From Symbiodinium natans (taxonomy: Eukaryota > Sar > Dinophyceae > Suessiales > Symbiodiniaceae), in NCBI GenBank assembly GCA_905221605.1, contig CAJNDS010002790.1, positions 778,597 to 842,596 of the forward strand: a stretch of DNA of 64,000 bases. The letters run 5' to 3'. This document shows, piece by piece, positions 1-10,458 of the stretch (position 1 is its first letter; the number at the start of each line of letters is the position of its first letter). The position numbers and the translations under genes were made by a program. The notes beneath the pieces are model-generated. The model was not told the origin of the DNA. It searched no databases and saw only the letters and a list, made by a program, of their open reading frames with translations.

Positions 1-3000
1 ACAGCGCAGCCATCAGCGCCTGCGAGAAGCGCAGCTCGAAGCTATGCAGGTTTGGGGAAGAGGTTTAGGGTTTAGGGCTTGGGATCCACGGTGCCTGAAG
101 TCTACTTGCAGGTTCTTGGCTACTTACCAGAAGGCTTAGAAGGTACGGTATCTATGGTTATAACCTTATTCAGGGTGCTTGTATCCTTACATCTTTGTAA
201 CGAAGAACCTTCCAAGGAAGTCCCTAAGCCCTAAACCCGAAACCCAAATGTCAACAGTCACGCAGCGTGTTCTCAGAAAATTCCGAAGCTAGAAAGGTTC
301 CCTTGACCATTCGGTGCAGTTCGGGGTTTAGAGTTTAAGGTTTAGGGGTTTAACGGTTTAGGGTTTGGGTTTGGGGTTTGCGGGCTTTGGTTTGGGACTT
401 GCGGTTACATAGGGTTATATGGGGTTCAGGGTTTAACATGAAGGGCACATAGACCCCAACCCCCCCCCCCCCCCTCGCCTAAACCCCAAAACTCCGTAAA
501 ACCCCATGACCATGACAGAACCCCAATTCATCCCAGGTGGAATCTGGCAGTCTGCCCTGGGCTTGGTCCGCACCTTGCGCGACGACGCCCTGCAGATGTC
601 CCTGGCTCCTCTGCTTATACGGGCTTGGGGTTTAGGGTATAGGGTTAGGGGCTCAGGATTTGTGAAATAATGCACCCTGTCCTGAAAACATTGAATTAGC
701 TCATGTATTGCCTTACATGGGGCTTTATGAAAACAAGGGATCCCTAGTATAGACTCCAAATAGTAGCAGTCCCTCATAATCAGGACCCCAATAAGCTACC
801 TGATTCCCTTATACGACCCTAACAAGGTACCTCGAATTTCGGAAACCCCCCAAATGTACGCTCGAAAGGTCCCCTTTTACCATTTTGGCGAGCTTAGGTG
901 TGCTACAATGCCGCCATCAGTGCTTGTGAGAAAGGCGGGGTGAGACCCAACGGACTCTTCCGTGAAGCTCAAGGATGAACACTATGTTCAGGTGTAGGGG
1001 TTTAGGGTTTGGGGTTTGGGGTTTAGGGTTTAGGGTTTAGGGTTTAGGGTTCTTCTAGGCTATATAAACCCGAAACCCTAGTACTCTTCTGGAGCTAGCT
1101 CGGCACTCTTTGCCTTTTCGGCACCGAACTTGATTGTCGTCCGCCTGGAACTTGAAGTTCGGGTGGACCTACTCGTGGCTGATTGGACATGTAGGTACGC
1201 ATATGCATGTACGCGGTTGCATGGTCAGTTCCATACATGAGTGTGTCCTTTGCCATACATGTTGCCTCTTTTACTTCGGGGAACAAGCCTGGGACCATCA
1301 GCTTTATGACACGTCATGCCCTCTTCATGAGTATTCAGATATGTAGTGCTGTTTGAGTGAGTACTGCATACACCCTGATAGTGCATACATACATACATAC
1401 GTATATATATATATATATATGCATGTGTAGACTTTTTGGTGTACATCTGTATGCTTACCCCAACCCGTACCCCAACCCGTATTTTTCCCAGTTTGGTGCA
1501 TTTTCTTTGGCTTCTTCTCCTTGTCAAAAAACTCCAACCTGGAAACGGTCGTAGAGGAGCCCTGCACATGCGTCAGCTCAAGCCAGTTCTGGAAGAAGGC
1601 CAACAGCAAGAAGATCCGGGATCCGCGGCAGAGATGGGAGGCCAAAATTCTGGAGGAGATCGGTGGCCTTGGTGCCATGACGAAGGCCAAGATCCTGGCA
1701 GACCTTGCCGGACTTCGCGCCGTGGTGGAGGAACTGCGGGGCCGCCTTCCTGGAGCTGCACAGCAGCCGGCGACTTGGGCCTGGCTTCCAAACGAGCCCA
1801 GCGGATGTCAGAAAAGCGGCCTGGGAGCTACAGGGTCTAGAGCTGACGAGGGTTGGGGTTTGGGGTTTAGTGTTTAGGGTGTAGGGTTTAGGGTGCACGG
1901 TTTTCAGGGTTCAGGGTTTGGGGTTTGGGGTTTGTGGGTTTCGGTCTCAGTGGGCAGGATCTCATTCATTCTAAGAGCAGTGGACGTTGCTTCCAGTGAA
2001 GTTATAAAGGTGCTGCAAGTCCCCCAAACGCGTCTGCCGCATTGATGAAGCCAAGGGCCCGTTTTGTTTGTTTAAACCCCACTGCAGACTTGAGAGCTTA
2101 TAAGCGCTTAGGGCTTACGGTTAACGGACTACGGTTGCGCGCTTAGGGTTTAGGATTTCGGGTTGGGGTTTAGGGTTTAGGGCTCAAAAGGGCTTAGGGC
2201 TTGCGGGTAACGGGATAGGTTACCTCAGCTATGGCCCTTGCAGGTGGCCGATGGCGTTTGGTGTTGGCACTCACAAAGCAAATGGCATCCGAAGGCTACT
2301 CGGCACAATGCCTACGGCCTGGGTTTTGACACAGAAGCCTGCTTGGTGCTTTCATGGGTTTCCTTACTACCCTTCTCTATACAACCCCCCAATACCCCCC
2401 CCCCCCCTAAATTCCCCGTGAAATAACCTTAATTAAGCGGCCTAGTTATCCCTAAATCGCCTTAATTTTGGACGGAACCTACGGGGGGGGGGGGGTAGTA
2501 TAGAGGGGGGTCAGTAGGGGAAACCAGAAAGCTCGGGCACCCAGGATTTTGTAGCTCTGGGTTGCATGCTGGTCGCTGACAAAAAGGCTGCAGAACCCTC
2601 GAATCCAAAAAGCCAGCAACCTCAAGACCAAAACCCTCAACAAACCCTAAACCCCAAACCCCAAAACCCAAACCTTAACCCCTACACCCTAGACCCCAAA
2701 CCCTAAAACCTAAACCCCAAACCCCAAACCCTAAACGCTAAACCCCAAACCCTAAACCCTCAACCCCAAACCCTAAACCCCAAACCCTAAACCCCAAACC
2801 TAAAGCCTAAACCCTAAACCCTAGACGCTCCGAGGCTTGCAACCAGATCTCGTCACTCTCAGCGCCTGTCTCAGGGCCTTCACGGCAAGCCGGTGGCTTA
2901 GGGTGCCTGGTACCGGCTGTTACCTGACGGTTCACTATAAGGAAGAACATCGCTTTTTGCCTGGGTGGTTCTTAAGCAAACAATGGTAACAAAGTGCCAG

Positions 3001-3940
3001 CCGTGTGCGTCAGCGAGAGCCGAAACCCTAAACCTAGACCCTATACCCTAAACCCTAACCTTTTGCTTGTATGTACAAAGTGCACATTCAAGTTTGTGAT
3101 CATGGCCCCCCGTAGCTTGCTTTTACTTCACGGGCACATCCTGAAATGACGTGGTCTGTGGACAACTCTGCCTGGGAGGGAGGGGGGAGTGAGTACAAAC
3201 CCGAAACCCTACACCCTCAACCCTACACCCTAAACCCTAAACCCTAAACCCTAAACCAAGTCTATCCAACTTTGAACGCCCTAAGCAGGCTCGGGGTTGA
3301 TTGAGGTTCTTAAGTCGGATGCAGTGTGGCAGCCTCCAAGCCCTAAACCCCCAAACCGGGTGCGGGTAGACCCGACATCCTCATTCTAGTTCCTTTACTT
3401 GTGTGCATCGAACTTTATGGGTGGAAAAAAATATCAGCAGAGAATTAAGCACTCCAGGACAGACAGTAGAATAAGAGGTCCAAGTATGTTTTGATAACTC
3501 TACAACCCCTAAACTGGCCCTAAACCCTAAACCCTATCCCCGAAAGGAATTTATTCTTGCCGTTCCCCGCTCGACCATGAGCCAAGGTCTAGCCTGGGCG
3601 CATGCGCTGCGAGTGCTGACGGAATCTGCACGTCTTCTGGCAGCTTGAGGGGCGGGCTTAGGGTTTAGGGTTTAGGACTTAGGGCTTAGGGCTTAAGGGG
3701 CTCAGGATACTGTTGAGAGGAGCTGATAGGCAACACCCATGCAGTTGCAGCTCATCCATCTTGCTTCTTCCGCCCAACCCTAAACCCTAAATCCTAAACC
3801 CTAAACCCTAAAGACCCTAAATCCTAAGCCCCAAAAACCCTAAACCACAAGGACGCCAAGTGAACTGCTTCAGGCGAGGAGGTCATGGACATGGACACTT
3901 GTAGCCTGGCCGTCACTGCGTGCCGCTCCGCCGCACGCAG
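1..3940 (+). CDS. PPR-repeat protein gene 1, partial, multi-exon
   Basis: Internal exons of a pentatricopeptide-repeat protein, a family that usually binds organellar RNA. Readable exons: 1-30 (SAAISACEK), 537-~613 (GIWQSALGLVRTL), 898-939 (VCYNAAISACEKGG), 2835-2888 (LQPDLVTLSACLRAF), 3593-3639 (WAHALRVLTESARLL) and 3882-~3939 (DTCSLAVTACRSAAR). Exon 1 joins exon 2 in phase through a GC donor at 31, giving SACEKRGIWQSAL, a normal repeat. Exons 2835 and 3593, and 3593 and 3882, also join in phase through GC donors. The intervening DNA is mostly TTTAGGG/CCCTAAA-like. Start, stop and the links between 939 and 2835 were not resolved, and more than one PPR gene could be present. Exon identity as PPR is fairly secure; the gene model is not. 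Confidence 0.55.
103..217. mobile_element. TACTTGGAGGTTC-family inverted-repeat element
   Basis: Short non-coding element starting TACTTGCAGGTTCTTGG and ending CGAAGAACCTTCCAAGG, an imperfect terminal inverted repeat. The middle carries the family words GGTTATAACCTTATT and CAGGGTGCTTGTA. It lies inside the first visible intron of PPR gene 1. Related copies are at 4479-4640, 28823-29004, 32966-33095, 35762-35906 and 38500-38645. Confidence 0.5.
740..860. mobile_element. GGGATCCCTAGTATAG-type short dispersed element
   Basis: Starts near GGGATCCCTAGTATAGAC and ends near ACAAGGTACCTCGAATTTCG. The same ordered words (CTA..ATAGA.CCCAAAT, CCTCATAAT.AGGACCCC, AAGGTACC.CGA.TTTCGGAAA) occur at 37345-37430, and in the other orientation at 25628-25735 and 55462-55570. 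No coding capacity. Confidence 0.4.
1521..1877 (+). CDS. Unrecognised charged, helix-rich exon(s)
   Basis: The frame is open from 1521 and looks coding between about 1545 and 1790. It is rich in Lys, Glu, Arg, Leu and Ala (FWKKANSKKIRDPRQRWEAK, then ADLAGLRAVVEELRGRL), with heptad-like Leu/Ile spacing that would suit a helix or short coiled coil. Beyond about 1850 the frame enters TTTAGGG-like repeats, so the real exon must end earlier. It lies within the span of PPR gene 1 and could be a non-PPR exon of it or an unrelated fragment. No family was recognised. Confidence 0.25.
   Translation: MSKNSNLETVVEEPCTCVSSSQFWKKANSKKIRDPRQRWEAKILEEIGGLGAMTKAKILADLAGLRAVVEELRGRLPGAAQQPATWAWLPNEPSGCQKSGLGATGSRADEGWGLGFSV
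2353..2526. mobile_element. CATGGGTTTCC...CTATAC-type inverted-repeat element
   Basis: The left end reads CATGGGTTTCC followed by CTCTATACAACCCCCC. The right end holds GGGGGTAGTATAGAGGGG and GGGGAAACC, the reverse complement of the left. Similar pairs occur at 50185-50321 and about 62872-63014, where the right end is GGGGAACCCATGACA or GGGAAACCCATGACA. Long C/G runs inside could form a large hairpin. Looks like a non-autonomous terminal-inverted-repeat element. Confidence 0.5.
2690..2822. repeat. CCCTAAA-like degenerate array
   Basis: About 130 bp of CCCTAAA and CCCCAAA units with scattered changes. It abuts the PPR exon that starts at 2835, so it fills the acceptor side of the intron. Confidence 0.8.
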
Positions 3941-4478
3941 GTCTGGTTCAGGAGGTTCCCTAAACCCTAAACTTACCCTAAACCCTAAACTTACTCTAAA
4001 CCCTAAACCCTAAACTTATCCTAAACCCTAAACTTACCCACAACCCTAAACCCTAGTGCTTTCAGGTGCCCTTTTTTCTCTTCTGTAGTCTGACTATGCG
4101 TGTGCATCTGGATCTGTGTACGTATGTACGCAAGTATGTAAGGGAAGGGAAGAGAAGGGAAGGTAAGGTAAGGCGAAATAAGGTATGTATATGTGTTGTT
4201 AGTGTGCATGGGTGTATAGACAGATAAAAGGCTAGGGTATAGTGTAGCTGCGCGTTTGGGGTGTACTGTTGTATGGTTTCAGGGGTATCCGAGAGCTCCT
4301 GAACTTGTAAGCTTTAAACCCTAAACCCGTAACCCTAAACCCTAAACCCTCAAACCCTAAACCCCAAACCCCAAAACCTCCCTCAAGGCGAGCAGGCAAG
4401 GAGCCACGGGGGTCGAGCTCCGCAGCTCCTAACCATGGCGCAGCTGCGGTCCGTGGCTGCCCTCAAGGCCGGAGGCTC

Positions 4479-4640
4479 TACTTGAAGGTTGGTTCGGGTG
4501 CTTATAAGTCCCCTAAAGAAGGTTTTAGGTTCATTCGGGTGCTTATAAGTAGGCTTAGAAGTCCCCTAGATAAGGGCTATAGCCATAGTTAATTACTCTA
4601 CTTATATCCCGACTTAGAAGTAGCCACGAACCTCCGAGTA
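4479..4640. mobile_element. TACTTGGAGGTTC-family inverted-repeat element
   Basis: Begins TACTTGAAGGTTGGTTCGGG and ends ACGAACCTCCGAGTA. Inside are CTTATAAGT, GGCTATAGCCATAG and CTACTTATA, words shared with other copies. A partial internal duplication of the left half (TTTAGGTTCATTCGGGTGC) is visible. Non-coding. Confidence 0.5.
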
Positions 4641-4677
4641 AGGGGATTTCGCACCTCAAAGCCTTTACCCAATGGCT

Positions 4678-4763
4678 CCAATACCCCTTAATTAAGGAAT
4701 ATTCCTTAAACCATATAAGGAACCCCTCTGATACTTGAAGGAATATTCCTCAAGGGGTATTGG
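4678..4763. repeat. Near-perfect palindrome around AAGGAATATTCCTT
   Basis: Starts CCAATACCCCTTAATTAAGG and ends AATATTCCTCAAGGGGTATTGG. The arms are inverted and each contains AAGGAATATTCC. Probably a solo small inverted-repeat element; the 35393-35503 element is built on a similar plan. Confidence 0.5.
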
Positions 4764-6236
4764 AGTCTCTGGGAACTCCTAAGCCCTAAACCTTAAACCT
4801 TCAAGCCTTAACTCTTTAAGCCTCAAAAAAGCCTAGGCCCTTCAACCCTTAAACCTTTGAAGCCTAAAAACACAACCCCTAAACCCTAGACCCTGAGCCA
4901 AACGACGCCGTAAACGCCGAACATCCGGTGGCGGACAGGGCCCCGAAGCGGCAGCTGCTGATTTAATGGACCAGTTCTAAGGTTTTGGGTTTACGCTTTA
5001 GGGTTTCGGGCCCCCCTGAAATGGTCAGAAAGCCCACTGGCCGACAACCACACAGGCTCCGGTTGTTCTTCGCCGAGTAGTCCGCTGCAAGGCGTCCTGA
5101 AACCCTGGGTAAGCTTGTCCCTGAACCCTAGACCCTAAATCCTGACACCCTAAACGAAACAAGGGTGTAGGGTTTGGGGTTTCGGGGATAGGGTCTCAAT
5201 ATCTAAGGCAAGCACACTTCTTCTCGGTAAGGGTACACAGGTTCTTCAAACCTAAACGCCAACACCCTGGTGAATGAACTTGTTTTGCCGGCAGGCCCCC
5301 TGGAGGCCCCCTGAAGGCGGGCCTGACTTTCCGTGCCTGGCTAGGGAGCTCAAAGTATATGTAAGATGAAAGTTGCCAGTTGTTTGAGCTGATTAGGAGC
5401 TTCAACCCCAAAGCGACAAGCCTTGCCTCAGCAGCTACTCGCACCGGCATGGCGCCCTCGACCTTGCCGTGTCACATTTGTTTTCGGCGGTTTCTCACTA
5501 GTCGGCGGCAAGCCCGAAACCCAAAACCTAAGCCCCCTTTGAAGGGAACCCCCGCTGTGGGATGTTTTTGTTCTTGAACCATGAAGAACCCTCAGTCCTA
5601 AAACCGCTCAGTCCCGAAATTGCATGACGGGGTTTGGGTCTGGCCATGATTCGTGGCCCGCGGCCTTTGGATCGAGCCATGCACGAAGGAACTGGAGCCC
5701 AGGAAAGTCCATGAGGACTTGGCTATCTGCACTCTACACCTTCCCCAATCAAAGAATAGTACCGTTAAAACATCAACAAATCTCACCCTTTCAACAGAAT
5801 GATTTATGCAATCATTTGGGCACATTGTACCCGGCAGTATACCCGGAGAGGGCAAGACAAGAAGCCCTTGAATCTGAAGAAGAGTTTGACTCCCACGCTT
5901 TTCTGCAACCTTGAGCCCCAAATCTCTTGAAAATCCTTATGACGGCATGGCGGTCGCCACAGAAGAGGCTCCGGATTTTGGCCCCTCCCCCACTAAATAC
6001 CCTAGGAGACAAGCAGTCTCACGACTTTTTAACTTGAAGGGTGGCTACATGGTGCCTTGTTATGGTCCCTTACCCCCTTTAAAGGGTTCCGAATGAAGTA
6101 TGGGCCCCCAAGGAAAGGGCCCATACGAAGAGACACGCAACTACCCCAAGACTCATTCCCAAGAGCAAAGGGGCGAAGGTTCTGGGGGGTTGCTCTGAAC
6201 AATTCTAGGGCTTCTTAAACTTTCAGGGGCTATGGA

Positions 6237-6324
6237 TTGGGATGTTCCTTATTGTAGCAGTCCTTAAGAGGGATTCTAGCACATTCCTTATGAAGGACTG
6301 TTAGTATAAGGGGGAACATCCCAA
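6237..6324. mobile_element. TTGGGATGTTCC inverted-repeat element
   Basis: Left end TTGGGATGTTCC, right end GGGGGAACATCCCAA, an almost perfect terminal inverted repeat around about 60 bp. A better preserved relative is at 9117-9215; fragments lie at 41174-41230 and about 54635-54680. Non-coding, located upstream of BTB gene 1. Confidence 0.6.
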
Positions 6325-6630
6325 GGTATCTGGCAGTAGAGACCAAAAACCTTAAAAAAACTCGGCCCAAAGAAAGCACGATGGCCAGTTCTCCAAGAAA
6401 ACCGAGCCATAAACACGGACGCCCGGGCACGCTGCATCGACAGTTCAGAGCCCCCAAACACCCCCCTCCCCCAACACCACCCCAGGGTCCTTCGTTCGGG
6501 GGTAGGGGAATTTAGGAAGTTTCGGGCTTGCAGGGTCTAGGGTCTACAGGGTTTAGGGTTCAGGATTTCGGGCTCCGTTTCAGATTTCCAGGGCTCCGTT
6601 TCAGATTTCCAGCTTTTCCTCGCCTGCCAG

Positions 6631-9600
6631 GATAAGGCTGCAGCAGCCGATGTCCTGCGCGACTGCTTCGGGAAGGAGGGCAAGCGAGTTGCTTCCGTTG
6701 GTTCATCACAGGGCCATTAGGATTAAGGGCTTCTTAGGGGCTTCTTAGGGTTTTAGGGCTTCTTCGGGCTTCGGGCAGCTGCTTCTTACTTAGACGTCCT
6801 GTGTTTTGCTGGCTCTTAGTAGAGAGTTCGGAAGTCTGGGCCTTTTGTAGCCCGCTTTACGAAAGGATATCCTCCCCCCCCCCCAAGCTCCGCTTCTCGA
6901 AGAATTTCTTTCGTGACTTCCGTTCTGAGCTTTCTGCTTTGGACTACAACGTCCAAGAACTCTAGCCCGTTTGGGGCTTAGAGGGTTTCCCCCCCCCCCC
7001 GCCCCGCCCGCCCCCCCCACTGCCCACTCCTTGAAAGGATGGCAACTTCACAGTGATCGTGGTGGAAGCCCCTTGGCTCCAAACCGAGCCCCTAAAGCCT
7101 AGCTATTTTATAAGGCCCACAAATCCTATCGACCAGTTCAGCCCTCCTGAACACCTAAAACCCTTTTGAAGCTCTGGAAGTTCTAGAAATAGAAGCCCCA
7201 GAAGATCCCATTTCATAAGCCCCACCGAATCCCAACACCACTCGTGATGCCAACCCCTCTCAGCGACCGGGGGTGTGCATGGATGTTCCTGGCTTGGGGC
7301 GTTCTTAATTTGGTCGATAGGCCCCTGGGGCGGCGTTCTTAATTTGGTCGATAGGCCTCCAAACCCTGAAACTACAAAGCCCTCATAAGCCCTAGCCCTT
7401 AATTCCACCCAAAGCACGATAAAGCCCCCAACACTAAACCCCTTCGGGGGTCGGGAGTAGAGGTTTGAGGACTTTTTACCCGGGCCCGTAAGGAGCTCCT
7501 TGCCGATGGAAACCGCTTGGCGTCGGAAGTGAAGCGGGTGGAGTTCAAGGCCATCGTAGCGGAAGCCCAAATGGGGCTTCCGAAATTAGGGGCACCTTCT
7601 TGGGGCCCTCACTCTAAGGGGATTCCATTTTGGGGGGTTTATGTTCGCGGGCCGTTCTGATCGTCAACCCCTAAACTTGGTGAGTTGAGAAGTTCTACTG
7701 TGTTGGGGGTGGGGGTGGGGGGCCTAATGTTTAATTAGGATTTTGGGCTTTGCAGCAGGGTTTAGGGCCTAGGGCTTAGGGTTTATAGGGCTTAGGGTTC
7801 TTTGGAGGTAAGGGGTTGTGGGAGGGGAGGGGGGTCTCGTTTACTCAGCGTGAGCCTGGCCAGCGCCAAGCTTGGGGCTACAAGTGCGCAGCTGCGCTGC
7901 TCATAGCTTGAAACCTTACGAGACCCATGTGTGGGAAGCTGTTCGTTTAGGATTTAAGGTTCAGGGTTTAGGGTTTAGGGGTTAGGGGGTTAAGGTTTAG
8001 GTTTAGGGCTTGAGGGGTTACAAGGTTCAGCACATGAAGCCCTAAACCCGAAGCCAGGTGTGGCGGAGCCTGTTGGCCAGTCACTCGGTCAAGTCTCAAC
8101 CCTGAAGCGGCCCCTCACAAGTTTAGGGTTTAGGGGGTTTAGGGTTTAGGGTGTAGGGTTTTGGGTTTAGGTTTTAGGGTTTAGGGTTCCTATTGTTAGG
8201 GTTTAGGGGTTAAGGGAGCTTGGGGGTTGGGGTATCCCAGACATCCTGAATCCCCACTTGTCACGCCCAAAAAATGCTCAATTCAGGGGTGCAGGGATCC
8301 TCTCGTGGTGGAACTGCAGGTCCTCCGCCTGAATAGGCGTTGGGGTGCCGAGTTGTACTATTCCACGTTGATGATCTCACACAGTAGTTCTCCGGGGTAC
8401 CCTTGTATAAAAGTCTAATGCCAACACGGACACCCCGTGTTTCCCCTGGGCTACTGGGGAGATCCTAAACCCTTTACCCCTTCTAACCCTTTATCCCTTG
8501 AACCCTTTAACCCTTTCGAACGGGTGCGTCACGAAGCACTTAGCGGATGCCCCCTCAACCTGCTTAGGATGGTCACCGGTCTTCGACAAGATGGTCAGTT
8601 CCGAGATGTTTACGGAAGCCTCGCAGGCAACTCTGATCCTTTGCAGGGTGTGCGGCTTAGGGTTTAGGGGTTTAGGGTGTAGAGGGTTGAGGGGTTGAGG
8701 GGTTGAGGGGTTTCGTATTTAGGGGCTCAGGGGCTTAGGGGTTCAGGGGCTTGGGGGCCAGGGTTTACTGTAGGTCTTACAGGGACTCTAGTTGCGATGT
8801 ACCTGGATCCTTGAAGCCTGTTTGGGTTGCGTAAACCCTAAGGGCTTGTGGAGTCGAGTGTTCGGGGATAGATTTCGGGCTGAGGGGCCGGCTTCCAGGG
8901 CTTTGAGTTTCGGATTTGGGTTTGTTTGGTACAGGGTTTAGGGGTTGGGGTTTAGGGTTTAGGGTCTAGGGTCTAGGGTTTTGGGTTCTTTTTTAAGGCT
9001 TGCGCTTTGCCTAGCGGTTGTTCGAGATCTGGATCACTGGCCTCCCCCCCATGCGGCAGGCACAAGGTGTTGTTCAGAAGCCCTTGACTCGCCCACCCCA
9101 GAGAGACCCAAAAGGCTTGGGATGTTTCCCCTTATACAAACGGACCTTAATGGGTATTCCAATAAGGGTACTATAATCCCTGTCAAGGGCAGCAGTATAA
9201 GGGGGAACATCCCAACAATAGGCGCCTATATGAGGTCGAAGTATCCCGTGTCAGTTCCGATGACATCCTAGGGATCTGAACTCTAAACCTCAAACCCTAA
9301 ACTGAAAGAAATACCAGAATGGGCAGTCGAATCTGCCAGCTGTGTCGTCGCCTCGAAACATTCGCCCTGCGCATGGACAAAAACATGCCTGGATCCCGCT
9401 AACCTACAGTCCTCGACAAGTGCAGCATGAGAAGTGCAGTTTTGTTCCCCGGGGCCGGCATTCGTTGTGAAGATTCCACTGTGCCCTGGCCATGAGGCGC
9501 AAGTGGTCATTGAAGACTTCTCCACGCCCGCAGTGGAAATCTTCCTCCGCTTCCTCTACTCTGGGGTCGTGGATCCTCAGAAGCAGCCTTTTGTTGCGGA

Positions 9601-10458
9601 GGTTCGCTCAAGCTACGAAGCTGCAGCCTTAAAAGCCGAAAGCCCTAACCTGATGTGTTTGTGGCGTTTTTGACTGCTTTGCAACGATCGACTGGTGGTC
9701 TAAAGGGTCAAATCTCCTGCCTCGGTCAGTCCGGCCCATACGGGTGTCTACAGGGACTCAGAAAAGTTCGGAGTTGAAGCTGCGTGTCGTTCTCGTGAGA
9801 TGCTGTGGCCAGCCGCTGAACTCGCTTCTTGGGGCTTAGGAGGCACTACGGTCTACACAGTCTCAGACAACATGGAATGTGCCCTTAGTGCCCTTCACTC
9901 TACATCCAGTTTTGCCACCTGCTTCCAGGAGGGCCCGCTGACTACACTGGTAGAGGTTGGGAAAATGGCTGACAAGCGCCTTGGCACCTAAGGGGGTCTT
10001 GAGGACTTCTGGATGATTCCCTGGTTCACATGGCCCAAGGGTGTTATCAGGGGGCTGGGTTTAGGGTATAGGGTTCAGCATCTCAAGTCCAGTGAGCTCT
10101 AAGCCCAAAGCCCAGACCCAGAAGCCCAAGACCCGCAGACCCTAAACCCTACAGCCCAACCCTAGGCCCCAAAACCCTAGGCGTTAAAGCCTGAGCCCTA
10201 CATAAATTCCTAGGCACTGAACCCTAAGCCTTAAAGGCTAGGCCCTTAGCACTGGGCCCTAAACCCTAGGCGCTTTTGGCCCTTAGTTGCCCGCCCACCA
10301 AGAAATAAACACCAAGTGCCCACCAGTGCCATTAGGGCTTAAACGATACATCTGAAAGAGAGGGTTGAGGGTTTAGGGCGCCCATCGTCCCCTGAAGGTA
10401 TCAAGTTGACCAGCTGCACGCGCTGTGCACGCAAGCGGTCCGCAAGGGCATGAAGCCC
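6631..10458 (+). CDS. BTB gene 1, exons 1-8: BTB/POZ domain
   Basis: Encodes in order DVLRDCFGK, DGNFTVIVVE, SEVKRVEFK, VWRSLLAR, WSPVFDKM, AQVVIEDFS, FLRFLYSGVV, LVEVGKMADK and YQVDQLHALC. These match the BTB landmarks of the intact paralogue (CFGKDGNFTIIVEE, VKRTEFKVWASLL, AQVVIRDF, FLQFLYSGVV, ADKYQTKKLHSLC). The 22-nt exon at 8058-8079 supplies VWRSLLA plus one base and is confirmed by phase on both sides. Donors in this part are GA, GC, GC, GT, GC, GA, GC and GA. Confidence 0.75.

Larger units (their letters stand above)
3941..6630. other. Repeat-rich stretch without a firm gene
   Basis: Holds CCCTAAA-like arrays (3958-4060, 4315-4380), an inverted-repeat element (4479-4640), a palindromic element (4678-4763), a purine-rich GGGAAGGGAAG/GTAAGGTAAGG tract (4141-4182) and a second inverted-repeat element (6237-6324). 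Coding-like scraps at about 4398-4470 (APNHGAAAVRGC) and 4905-4960 could be further exons of PPR gene 1. Frames at 5380-5577 and 5624-5914 are open but show no recognisable domain. The 5' exon of BTB gene 1, which should encode its first few residues, must lie in or before this stretch but was not found. Confidence 0.5.

Noticed and set aside
876-897. CCATTTTGGC resembling part of a dinoflagellate spliced leader
   Set aside because: Only about ten bases agree, and it lies just before the acceptor of an internal PPR exon, not at a gene start.
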